In this document: positions 1 to 7,727 of the stretch, piece by piece
Position numbering within the stretch: position 1 is the stretch's first letter
How the letters are laid out: each line of letters starts with the position of its first letter
Source of the DNA: Desulfobulbaceae bacterium
GTDB lineage: Bacteria; Desulfobacterota; Desulfobulbia; Desulfobulbales; Desulfocapsaceae
Direction: 5' to 3'
NCBI GenBank assembly: GCA_008933635.1
Contig: WBUQ01000014.1
Location: forward strand, 1-50,208
Length of the DNA stretch: 50,208 nucleotides
Notes under the pieces: model-generated
Databases searched by the model: none
What the model saw: only the letters and a program-made list of their open reading frames with translations
Told to the model about the DNA's origin: nothing
Made by a program: the position numbers and the translations under genes

Positions 1-344
1 TCCTTTAAGAGAAAAGACTCACAACACCCGAAGGATAAAAATTTATTGTATTCTACCTGCCCCTCTTTGGAATAGACATGAATATCGATGAAATTCTCTG
101 CAGCTACTTCTTTAACTGGAGCATGCTCTCCTCCAATCAGTTTAATATCCCATAAAGTTTCAATCAAATTCTTGTCATTGTCTATTAAATGCTTGCTTTC
201 ATTGAACTTGGTGTGAAGGCAGCGCAATTCTTTCAATTTAACAAAGTTTAATCCGCTGGCCTTGCATAAATTTTCCACGCCATTTATTAGCGCCTTATGC
301 AACGCTTGTTCTTCCACAGTGGTCGTTGTTGCTGTAGCAGTCAT
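1..344 (-). CDS. Unrecognised protein, cut by the window edge
   Basis: An open frame starts at an ATG at 344-342 and runs off the left edge of the window, giving at least 114 residues. It begins MTATATTTVEEQALHKAL and contains two adjacent cysteines near the visible end. I do not recognise the family. It starts 23 bases after the stop of the methyltransferase gene on the same strand, so it is probably the next gene of the same long operon. No signal peptide or membrane segment is visible in the part present. The AT-rich composition matches the rest of the island. Confidence 0.6.
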   Translation of the reverse strand, partial: MTATATTTTVEEQALHKALINGVENLCKASGLNFVKLKELRCLHTKFNESKHLIDNDKNLIETLWDIKLIGGEHAPVKEVAAENFIDIHVYSKEGQVEYNKFLSFGCCESFLLK

Positions 345-367
345 CCGTCAGCACCCAATATCCATCA

Positions 368-1414
368 TCATGCCGTTCCCTTTAAAGAGAACTCTAGAAT
401 CATGATCGCAGCAACCCGCTCTTGCCGGGTAAGCTCAAAACCAGCCTCTTTTGCGATTGCCACATAATCCACCTCCGACCGGTCTCCTCCCTCGGTGAGG
501 ACACGAAGGTTCAAGCTCACTACCGCTTCATCCGGGGAGGGAGGATCATGGACAAACGTTGTGGCTATATACATCCGGCCATCCGGATTGAGTCCTTGCC
601 GGGCCATCGTCAAAATTCGCTTCAGATGTTCCATGCTCCAATCGGCCAGGACATTTTTGAAAACGATCACATCCACGCGAAACGGCAGCGGATCAAGAAA
701 ACTTCCTCTGATGGTCTGCAAACGCCCCGCCACTCCTTGCGCATGGGCCAGTTGCTTCATTGCAGTAAAATCCGAAAACCGGTCGAAGGCGATCGCGCTC
801 GTATTCGGATAGCGCATCAGCAGTTCAATCAGGAATGATGATTGACCGGCGCCAAGATCGGCGACCACCTCTCCAGGATTGAGGCGAATTGCCTCTGCAA
901 GAGTAGCGGAGATTTCAACCTGGGTGTCCTGCATCGCTCCATGAAAGATTTCGGCAGGGTAACGCTTACTGCTGAGTGCATCATAGATACGTCGTTTTGA
1001 TCCTGCGGCAGGAGGGATCCCTAACAGGACATCGGCCAACTCCATCCACGCCGGGGCACAAAATTCAGCGGCGTATTGCACCCACTGGACAACATTGCCG
1101 GTTTGATCGGCCAACAGGAGCCTTCCTGACGGCTTGAGCGCGACCGCCTCTTCTTCTATGGTCACCACGTCGAGAGAGGCGAGAATAATGAGCAGTTCCC
1201 GCAACGGTTCAGGCTGGGTACCGGTGACCCGCGCCAATTCCGATATAGCCAGAGGCTCGTCGCGCAATAGATCGCATATCTTCAACTGAACGCACACGCC
1301 AAGGACGTGTGTGGTGACCATGCCCATGCTGGCGGCAACGAGCTGCTGACGCAGCCGGGATTGTTCGGAACCCATGGCTAAGCCAAGGATGTTTTCGCAC
1401 GGTTTTGCTTTCAT
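368..1414 (-). CDS. SAM-dependent O-methyltransferase, family 2 type
   Basis: About 348 residues with the layout of the plant-type/acetylserotonin O-methyltransferase family: an N-terminal winged-helix dimerisation domain (about residues 15-100) and a Rossmann methyltransferase domain with a SAM-binding loop reading VADLGAGQSS, then a later FKNVLADWS segment. The start is placed at ATG 1414 because it overlaps the upstream stop as ATGA, implying translational coupling. A longer reading frame (to 1444) would run into the previous gene. The substrate cannot be read from the sequence. It is the second family-2 methyltransferase of the operon, so the two may act on one small molecule or form a heterodimer. 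Confidence 0.75.
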   Translation of the reverse strand: MKAKPCENILGLAMGSEQSRLRQQLVAASMGMVTTHVLGVCVQLKICDLLRDEPLAISELARVTGTQPEPLRELLIILASLDVVTIEEEAVALKPSGRLLLADQTGNVVQWVQYAAEFCAPAWMELADVLLGIPPAAGSKRRIYDALSSKRYPAEIFHGAMQDTQVEISATLAEAIRLNPGEVVADLGAGQSSFLIELLMRYPNTSAIAFDRFSDFTAMKQLAHAQGVAGRLQTIRGSFLDPLPFRVDVIVFKNVLADWSMEHLKRILTMARQGLNPDGRMYIATTFVHDPPSPDEAVVSLNLRVLTEGGDRSEVDYVAIAKEAGFELTRQERVAAIMILEFSLKGTA

Positions 1415-1692
1415 AGCGCACCGTTCCAGTCCGGCATGCGCCACTCCCCTTTTTCATCTTCTTCAATCAACTCAAGATACGCCAAAAGGCGTAACAGTCG
1501 CAGACAGGATGGGGGATCAAAATGGGCAGTTTCCGCTATAGCAGCAAGCGATCTTGTCTCGTTGGCTGGCCACTGTTTGCGGAGCTTTTCAAAAAAATCC
1601 CAGGCCGATTTGAGAGCCAGGCCGAGACTCAGATGAAGCAGATACTCCCGCGGGTCCTCAAATTGACAGAGCTGCTGGACAACCTTTTTCAT
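1411..1692 (-). CDS. Stand-alone methyltransferase dimerisation (winged-helix) domain
   Basis: A 93-residue protein starting MKKVVQQLCQFEDPREYL. It overlaps the upstream gene by ATGA and the downstream gene by ATGA, so all three are probably coupled in translation. It resembles only the N-terminal helical/winged-helix dimerisation part of family-2 O-methyltransferases (the ALKSAWDFFEKL, LAAIAE and LRLLRLLAYL helices). It has no SAM-binding domain. The downstream methyltransferase has its own complete dimerisation domain, so this is not simply the missing front of that gene. It could be a partner subunit, a regulator or a decayed gene. The assignment is by pattern only. Confidence 0.6.
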   Translation of the reverse strand: MKKVVQQLCQFEDPREYLLHLSLGLALKSAWDFFEKLRKQWPANETRSLAAIAETAHFDPPSCLRLLRLLAYLELIEEDEKGEWRMPDWNGAL

Positions 1693-2639
1693 AATCGGCG
1701 CATTTCTAGAAAATGGAAGGGGGGAATGGTTGGCCTGGTTGCAGACAGCCACAACCCAGCCCTCCTGGCCAAAGCCTGAAAGGCATCGATTGACCTCTCT
1801 TTCCCGCCAAAGGCAACCATCTGGTGATAATCCCAAAGGCACGCAGCATCGGGGCGGCCCAATGGCGGCAAAGGACTTTCAATCAACAGCAGCGTGCTGG
1901 ATTCACTCATAGAGTCTCTGATCGTGCCTAAAATACGCTCCGCCTCATCGTCGGGCCAATCATGAATTACGAGTTTTGCCATATACAAATCAGCACCGGT
2001 GGGAACTCGATCAAAAAAATCAGCTACTTGAAATTCGATATTCCTCTTTTGATCATCTGTGGAACGCGGGATTCCGGGATCCGTATCCGCGACGGTAATC
2101 CTAATCTCACAATATTTTTTTTTGATAGCCGAGGCCAACCCTCCACTTCCTCCGCCAACATCCACAATCCAGGAGTAGTCAGCAAAAGGAAAATCATTTG
2201 CAAGAAACTCTTCCACCGGTCCCTGTGTAGCGCACATGGCTGAATGAAAGAATTTTTTTTCAACTGGGTGCCGGCTTAACCATTCGAAAAAGGTACTGCC
2301 GTAACAGCGTTGAAAGTTATTCCCCCCGGCCGCAAGACACTCTTGGTCTAACGCATAACAGGGCCGGAATACCTCCCCAACAAACAGAAAATGGTCACGC
2401 AGCGATTGGGGGTGATTTTTAGTCAACAATGTACCCGCAGAGGTAAGCCTAATCCTCTCCCCGTTTCGGGTAATTAATCCAAGGCTGAGAGCCTTCTCCA
2501 TTCCTTCTTTCTGCGAGGTGTCTCCAAATGAAGAGGCTGACCATTCATCTGAGGAAAATTGGTCAAGAAGTCCGGACCGCAGGAGATTGAGAACCGCATC
2601 AAAGGTCTCACCCGCATGCATTAAAGACAGAACATACAT
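1689..2639 (-). CDS. SAM-dependent O-methyltransferase, family 2 type
   Basis: About 316 residues. An N-terminal winged-helix dimerisation domain (residues 1-90) is followed by a Rossmann methyltransferase domain with a clear glycine-rich motif VDVGGGSGGLA near residue 160 and the family's HDWPDDEA motif near 227, where O-methyltransferases of this family keep their catalytic His-Asp pair. This makes it a likely active O-methyltransferase of a small, probably hydroxylated, substrate. It starts 5 bases after the importer lipoprotein gene and shares an ATGA overlap with the next gene. Substrate unknown. Confidence 0.8.
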   Translation of the reverse strand: MYVLSLMHAGETFDAVLNLLRSGLLDQFSSDEWSASSFGDTSQKEGMEKALSLGLITRNGERIRLTSAGTLLTKNHPQSLRDHFLFVGEVFRPCYALDQECLAAGGNNFQRCYGSTFFEWLSRHPVEKKFFHSAMCATQGPVEEFLANDFPFADYSWIVDVGGGSGGLASAIKKKYCEIRITVADTDPGIPRSTDDQKRNIEFQVADFFDRVPTGADLYMAKLVIHDWPDDEAERILGTIRDSMSESSTLLLIESPLPPLGRPDAACLWDYHQMVAFGGKERSIDAFQALARRAGLWLSATRPTIPPFHFLEMRRL

Positions 2640-2644
2640 GCCCT

Positions 2645-3682
2645 TTACTTACCGTCGTAAGCCGCTTTGATAAATGAATTGTCATACGCCTCCTCTACCT
2701 TGAGTCCTGAAGGAAGTGCAGCATAATGGACAAGAAGATCGAAAGTCTGTTGCCACTGGGCGGGATCCATGAGGCCAATCTCATTGGGGCCTGCCCCTAA
2801 AATAAACGGCCGCATGGCTTTGAAGCTTGCCAACTCAATTTCACGCTTTAGCCCGGGAGTAACCTTGAGCATCATATCGACATATTTGTCCGGTTCAGCC
2901 AATGACGCCTGCCATGCTCGCAACAGGCCTTTTATATATTTATTGACCAACTCAGGTCGCTCCTTGATGAGCTTTTCCGAGGTGAACACCACATTGCCCA
3001 TCAGCTGGATCCCATAATCAGCAGGATTGATAGTGTCGATCTTTTTCCCTTCCAGAGCGACCTCAACTGGTTGCCCGTGCAAATAAACCGGCAGAGCGTC
3101 TACCTGCCCGGAAAATAACGGGGCCATACTGAAAGTGACTGGGACTTTCTTGATTTTTGTGGCATCGATGTTGAGTTTGGCCACAAGAGCATCAAACATC
3201 GGTTCCACATTCGTCCCTGCCATTGTCCCAACCTTCTTGCCGATCAGATCGTGAGGAGTCTTGATGCTGCTTTCCTGCAACGACATCCAACCGACCGGGC
3301 TGAAGCGTAACTCGGCAAAGATGGCGACAATTGGCACCCCGTTGGCTCGCGCTTGTAACAGCTGGTCCCCGCCTGTGATGCCGAATTGTTCGGCTCCGGA
3401 CGCAACAAGCTTAATCGGGTCTGCCTCAAATCCTCCAGGTTTTATCGTGACATCAAGTCCCTCTTCTTTCCAAAAACCTGCCTGCTGTGCAATAATCGAC
3501 CCGATATATGTTACACCAGGCAACCATTTGAGCCTGGCAACTACAGGCTCCAAGGCGGAAGATTTGCTTTTTTCCTCTGAATGGTTGTCACAACCCATCA
3601 ATAAATAAAACAACAGCAAAGCGACGGGAAGGATTCGCCAAAGAGATTTCTTCATGTACCTCATTTTTATCATGTACCTCAT
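2645..3682 (-). CDS. NMT1/THI5-like ABC importer substrate-binding lipoprotein
   Basis: About 345 residues with an N-terminal signal ending in a lipobox (LLMGC), so probably lipid-anchored and facing the periplasm. The mature part resembles the NMT1/SsuA-type solute-binding family (GVTYIGSIIAQQAGFWKEEGLDV near the front; GKKVGTMAGTN in the middle), which feeds importers for thiamine precursors, sulfonates, nitrate or similar small molecules. It sits with matching permease and ATPase genes. Four in-frame ATG codons (3682, 3673, 3664, 3655) lie in a duplicated 18-base unit. The first has a strong GGAGGAG 9 bases upstream, in the end of the previous gene; the last fits the signal peptide best. 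Confidence 0.8.
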   Translation of the reverse strand: MRYMIKMRYMKKSLWRILPVALLLFYLLMGCDNHSEEKSKSSALEPVVARLKWLPGVTYIGSIIAQQAGFWKEEGLDVTIKPGGFEADPIKLVASGAEQFGITGGDQLLQARANGVPIVAIFAELRFSPVGWMSLQESSIKTPHDLIGKKVGTMAGTNVEPMFDALVAKLNIDATKIKKVPVTFSMAPLFSGQVDALPVYLHGQPVEVALEGKKIDTINPADYGIQLMGNVVFTSEKLIKERPELVNKYIKGLLRAWQASLAEPDKYVDMMLKVTPGLKREIELASFKAMRPFILGAGPNEIGLMDPAQWQQTFDLLVHYAALPSGLKVEEAYDNSFIKAAYDGK

Positions 3683-3688
3683 TTTTAT
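3653..3688 (-). repeat. Tandem 18-bp duplication over a start region
   Basis: Two exact head-to-tail copies of an 18-base unit (catgtacctcatttttat on the plus strand). Read on the coding strand, each copy carries a GAGG-like ribosome site followed by ATG, so the duplication doubles the initiation signal of the lipoprotein gene and adds six residues to the frame without breaking it. Confidence 0.85.
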
Positions 3689-4564
3689 TTACTCCTCCAT
3701 GGTTACGAAAATCAGTTTATCCTCATAATTTATATTCAATCCAGCGTGTTGCCGCACTAAAGGTTCCAGAAAGTCACGCCACAATTCAATCTGCCCTGCC
3801 AACACTTCCGGCGGAAAATGCCAAAGAAAGGAAAAAGTCGTAAACAAATCCTGCTCAACCACCTCTTCAGAACCCAGCCCGCTTAAAGCGCTCAGGACCG
3901 TGCTTGCTGGAAGAAAAAGTTTTGATGGAAGAACCTTGAGAGTAAACACCTGATTCAAAGAAAAAAGAATGTGTTCAATCTCTTCAGCGAAACCAAAATC
4001 GCCGTCGTACACATCAGTTCGTGGTAAGTTGCTTTGCCGGCGAAACGCAGGAAGAATGGTTTGGTATATATCGTTTTGCAAAATCGAGATTGACACGGCC
4101 ACGATGACAAGCATACCGCCCGCGTTAACCCTCGCTAAGCAGCGCTCAACAAAATTTTTTCTATCACGGAAATAGTACATGACGTGAGAAGCGATAACGA
4201 TGTCGAAACATTCATTTTTTTCTTTGTCCCAGTCTTCAAATCGTTCCTCCAATATATGGACATTCTCAAATCCCTCAAATCTACCATATAAGTCGTGCGC
4301 AGCATTTTCTGCCGGTTCAAGAATTGTTATCTGAATCTCTTTCTGCTGCTCTTCGGAAAATTGCAAGATGCGGTTGTCAATCCATCCTGTCCCCCCTCCA
4401 ATATCCAGAATTTTTATTCTGTCAAATCTTGCACAGAGCTTTGGCAGGACGAACTCGCTGAGCATGTCTGCTATCATACTGGTTTTACTTGTAAATTTTA
4501 TGTATTTGAGATATCTGGCGTATCCGATTGTCTCATGAGATGGTTTTATTGAAACTTTCAACAT
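3689..4564 (-). CDS. Class I SAM-dependent methyltransferase
   Basis: About 291 residues with a Rossmann-type SAM site (KILDIGGGTGWI near residue 52) and downstream acidic and hydrophobic motifs (FDIVIASHVMYYF near 125). It lacks the winged-helix dimerisation domain of the two other methyltransferases in the operon, so it is a different subfamily. The gene lies between the permease (24-base gap) and the lipoprotein (6-base gap), an unusual place for a modifying enzyme inside an importer operon. The acceptor could be the imported compound. That is inference. Confidence 0.75.
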   Translation of the reverse strand: MLKVSIKPSHETIGYARYLKYIKFTSKTSMIADMLSEFVLPKLCARFDRIKILDIGGGTGWIDNRILQFSEEQQKEIQITILEPAENAAHDLYGRFEGFENVHILEERFEDWDKEKNECFDIVIASHVMYYFRDRKNFVERCLARVNAGGMLVIVAVSISILQNDIYQTILPAFRRQSNLPRTDVYDGDFGFAEEIEHILFSLNQVFTLKVLPSKLFLPASTVLSALSGLGSEEVVEQDLFTTFSFLWHFPPEVLAGQIELWRDFLEPLVRQHAGLNINYEDKLIFVTMEE

Positions 4565-4588
4565 GGCATTCCACCCAAGGGTTACTCG

Positions 4589-5389
4589 TTATTCGCGATG
4601 CGTTAGTCCCATTTTCCTAAAAGTCGCTCGCTCTATAAAACAAACAAATTGATAAAATCCGATACCTGATGCAGCGGCAAAAAAAACCGCTGCAAAAAGC
4701 ATTGGAGTATCAGTCCGGTATGAGGAAGAAAGGATTTGGTAGCCGATGCCTTTATCCGCACCAGCCAATTCGGACACGATCGCCCCTATGACACTGAACG
4801 AAGCCGATATCTTGAGGCCTGAGAAAATAGCTGGCAAAGCGCTCGGAAGCCTTGCTTTCCAGTAAAGTTGAAACGGTGTCGCTCCCACCATTTTCATAAG
4901 ATCGACCATTTCCGGCGAGGTATTCTTGATACCTGTAGCACAATTAATTGTCATCGGGAAAAAGCAGATAAGAGCAGCCATGACCACCTTACTCCCAAGT
5001 CCGTTTCCAAGCCAAATGATTAAAAGTGGAGCTATAGCCACTAATGGCACTGCTTGAAGAGCGACAAACATGGGCATCGCTGCTCGCTCTACTAGACGCC
5101 ACACTCCAAAAAAAGAGCCTGTAAAAAAAGCAGCTCCACATCCGAGTGCGAACCCGAGTATTGCCTCGAGTAAGGTGATACCGGCCTCATGGAATAACAA
5201 GGGAAATTGCGCAATAATAAGGTTGAAGATTTCAGTGGGAGGCGGGAGTAAATATCGCGGGATATTAAACAACCTTACCGCTATCTCCCAACAAGCCAGA
5301 ACGACGCCCGGCACGATAAAGTCAGTTGCATGAGTGCTTAACAGGCGCAGTACAGCAGGAAGGAGATTGTCGATTTGTGAATTATTCAT
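4589..5389 (-). CDS. ABC importer permease, SsuC/TauC-like
   Basis: About 266 residues with several hydrophobic membrane segments and the cytoplasmic coupling loop (EAA-like: EMVDLMKMVGATPFQLYWK, then a conserved LP near residue 190) typical of inner-membrane permeases of the nitrate/sulfonate/taurine class. The start is placed at ATG 5389 because it overlaps the ATPase stop as ATGA; a TTG six bases upstream is possible. It should form a homodimeric channel with the ATPase encoded upstream and receive substrate from the NMT1-like lipoprotein. Confidence 0.85.
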   Translation of the reverse strand: MNNSQIDNLLPAVLRLLSTHATDFIVPGVVLACWEIAVRLFNIPRYLLPPPTEIFNLIIAQFPLLFHEAGITLLEAILGFALGCGAAFFTGSFFGVWRLVERAAMPMFVALQAVPLVAIAPLLIIWLGNGLGSKVVMAALICFFPMTINCATGIKNTSPEMVDLMKMVGATPFQLYWKARLPSALPAIFSGLKISASFSVIGAIVSELAGADKGIGYQILSSSYRTDTPMLFAAVFFAAASGIGFYQFVCFIERATFRKMGLTHRE

Positions 5390-6171
5390 AGACAATTTTC
5401 TTGCTGAGCGTGCAACTTTGTTGCTTTACGTAAGGAGCCCCGGACACGCAATAAAAGCGAATCAAATTCAGGACATTCCATAAGCTCAGGAGTTCTTGGC
5501 CGAGGGAAATTCACCTGAAATTCCTGATAAATCTGCGCGGGTTTGGAAGAAAGGACAATGACGCGATCCGCAAGAAAAACAGCCTCCACCAGATCGTGGG
5601 TCACAAAAAACATAGTAGCCCCTGTATTCATCCAAATTCGTTGCAACTCTAAATTCATCCGTTCGCGATTGAATTCATCTAAATCAGCAAAAGGCTCATC
5701 GAGAAGAAGTAAATCTGGCTCTGTAACTAGTGCCCGTGCTATAGCAACTCTTGACTGCATCCCTCCAGACAGTTGATATGGATGGTATGATGCATACTTT
5801 TCCAGTGCCGTGATTTTCAGCATTTCACCGATGACATTTGAAGCCAGGCTTTTCCCTTTCACCTCAAAAGGCAATTCTATATTTTCTCTTACAGTACGCC
5901 AGGGAAACAAAACAGGTTGCTGAAAAACAAAACCAATTCGTCCTTCTTCCTGTGCTCTCAGGGGAGAAGCTCCGTCAATATCAACAGCACCTTCATAATC
6001 ATGTTCAAGCCCGGCAAGAATTCGAAGTAATGTGGTCTTTCCACCACCAGAGGGACCGATAATGGTGACACAGGCACCACGCTCCACACTACAATGGATG
6101 CCATTAATGATGCATTGGTGTTTTCCGTCTCTTAATTTCTGAGAAAATGAAAGGTCCTTGATGCTGATCAT
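5386..6171 (-). CDS. ABC importer ATPase, SsuB/TauB-like
   Basis: About 261 residues with all nucleotide-binding motifs: Walker A GPSGGGKT (residues 39-46), Q-loop (FVFQQPVLFPW), signature LSGGMQ, Walker B LLLLDEP and the H-loop THD. It powers uptake through the permease encoded just downstream. It is the first gene of the importer/methyltransferase run. I see no good ribosome site before its ATG. It is separated from the upstream AAA+ gene by 89 bases containing palindromes. Confidence 0.88.
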   Translation of the reverse strand: MISIKDLSFSQKLRDGKHQCIINGIHCSVERGACVTIIGPSGGGKTTLLRILAGLEHDYEGAVDIDGASPLRAQEEGRIGFVFQQPVLFPWRTVRENIELPFEVKGKSLASNVIGEMLKITALEKYASYHPYQLSGGMQSRVAIARALVTEPDLLLLDEPFADLDEFNRERMNLELQRIWMNTGATMFFVTHDLVEAVFLADRVIVLSSKPAQIYQEFQVNFPRPRTPELMECPEFDSLLLRVRGSLRKATKLHAQQENCL

Positions 6172-6260
6172 ATTATATTTTGAGGAATAGCGCTATGCCG
6201 GATAGCATAAAAGCTATCGTGAGTATCGCTCAAGGCGAGTGATTCTTTGTTAATCTGCGT
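6172..6260 (-). promoter_or_regulatory. Palindrome-bearing gap before the importer operon
   Basis: This 89-base gap lies between the AAA+ gene and the ABC ATPase gene. It holds an inverted repeat gatagc-N6-gctatc (6201-6218) and a perfect 10-base palindrome atagcgctat (6187-6196). On the minus strand a weak TTGAGC-N18-TATGCT promoter-like pair overlaps the first repeat. This may be a regulated promoter or an operator. There is no run of Ts, so it is not a classic terminator. I found no -24/-12 sigma-54 consensus here. Confidence 0.35.
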
Positions 6261-7718
6261 TTACAATTCGAGATCCTGCTCCACGAGATACCCTCTGCAA
6301 TCATTGACGGCTCTTCTGCAGGCCCGCCGCATCAGAATTTCAAGATCGCGGAAATTCCCGTTGTCGTAATCAAACCCCCGTAACGCTCGAAGGGCCTGCT
6401 CACCGATTTCTTTAATTTTCCCCTCTGGATTAAACGCCACCATCTGCATCAACACATCCAAGATGTATGCCAATTCCAGTTCTTTCCGTTCATTGAGTGA
6501 GGGGATGCGTATGACGAAGTTAAATCGACGAAATAGATCGTTTCGGAACCGCCGTTCATGGTCCTCCTTTGCGCTATCCACAGACCAATCGTCAATTGGA
6601 CGGTTTGTGGCGGCCACGACCAGCATGGGGCAGAACAAGGGGTCGCCTGACCAGCCCCGGGGAGAGACTTGATAGTCATCAAGATAAGCAAGAAGTTTGG
6701 CCTGAACGCTCAGGCTGGCGTCGCCTATCTCGTCGAAGAAGACGACTCCACCCATGCGCTCCAGGAGAAACCCCTTTTGCCCGTCGGGGTGCGCACCGGT
6801 GAAGGCACCGGCGCAATAGCCGAAGACATCATATTCAAAATCGCTTTCACGGTGGAGATATTCCGGACATGGTACCCGCTTAAACGGCCTTGAGCGTTCT
6901 TCGCCGGGTCCGGGGGATGTTGCCCACGCCAGGTAACGGGCAACGAGGGTTTTTCCTGCGCCAGATGGCCCAAGCAGAAGTACCCTGGGCAGACGATTCC
7001 GATCAGCGTTGAATTTTTGCCGAATTACTTTCTGAAGTCGGTCAGAAAAGGTCTGGAGCATGGCACGTCTTGCTTCGCTATCCATCCTGACATCCAATGC
7101 CAGAGCTGGCTCCAGTGTTTCATGGATCTGCTCACGTCGCTGCTTCACGTTTTTGCCTATGATATTGCGAAACATCCGCTTGCATTCGTCTAGCTGATCA
7201 AGAACCTCACCCATTTTCCCAGATGGTGAAATTGTTAAAAATGAGGGGTCATAATCAATAAGGTGATTCACAGAACTCAATTTACCATAAGAAACAAGCT
7301 CCCCGACCCGCATTCCCTTTTCTTCCTTGGGAGGGGCAGGTTGCCCCCAACACCCAATTTGTTCCAGAAGCCACTGCTTCCAATCACTCGTCGATGGCTT
7401 TTTGGAAATAAAAATAAATTTATAAGCAATCTCACCTTCTTCAATTAGTCCACAGCGCCAGGATAGAATCACCGATGGATCCAGCGGCATCGCACCCCAA
7501 AGAATAACAACTCTTCTGGGGGCTCTCTTGCCAATCCAGGGCTTTTTGGGATGGCTCATGCAATATTGATTGAACTCGGTGTTATCATTCACCAGAATAA
7601 AAGCGATATTACACTCACTCGCGATTGCTGAAGCATCTGAGAAAAGAGCTGTGTCCGGCCAACCTGACACCGGAGAAAGCTTGAAAGGTTCATTCTCAAC
7701 TTTAGCTTTCAAGGGCAT
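6261..7718 (-). CDS. AAA+ sigma-54-activator-like ATPase with novel N-domain, no HTH
   Basis: A 485-residue protein. Residues 1 to about 205 match nothing I know. Residues 210-470 form a bacterial enhancer-binding-protein AAA+ domain: Walker A GPSGAGKT (250-257), a perfect GAFTGA loop (304-309), Walker B VVFFDE (325-330), sensor I ATN (370-372), an arginine-finger region RFRNDLFRRF (390-399) and a sensor II segment GNFRDLE (454-460). In this family GAFTGA is the loop that engages sigma-54. The protein ends right after the AAA+ domain, so the usual Fis-type DNA-binding domain is absent and it would have to act from solution or through a partner. It follows the sigma-54-like gene by 9 bases with a good AGGAG site. 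I infer that it remodels that factor on the fused polymerase. Confidence 0.8.
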   Translation of the reverse strand: MPLKAKVENEPFKLSPVSGWPDTALFSDASAIASECNIAFILVNDNTEFNQYCMSHPKKPWIGKRAPRRVVILWGAMPLDPSVILSWRCGLIEEGEIAYKFIFISKKPSTSDWKQWLLEQIGCWGQPAPPKEEKGMRVGELVSYGKLSSVNHLIDYDPSFLTISPSGKMGEVLDQLDECKRMFRNIIGKNVKQRREQIHETLEPALALDVRMDSEARRAMLQTFSDRLQKVIRQKFNADRNRLPRVLLLGPSGAGKTLVARYLAWATSPGPGEERSRPFKRVPCPEYLHRESDFEYDVFGYCAGAFTGAHPDGQKGFLLERMGGVVFFDEIGDASLSVQAKLLAYLDDYQVSPRGWSGDPLFCPMLVVAATNRPIDDWSVDSAKEDHERRFRNDLFRRFNFVIRIPSLNERKELELAYILDVLMQMVAFNPEGKIKEIGEQALRALRGFDYDNGNFRDLEILMRRACRRAVNDCRGYLVEQDLEL

Positions 7719-7727
7719 GTCTCCTAA

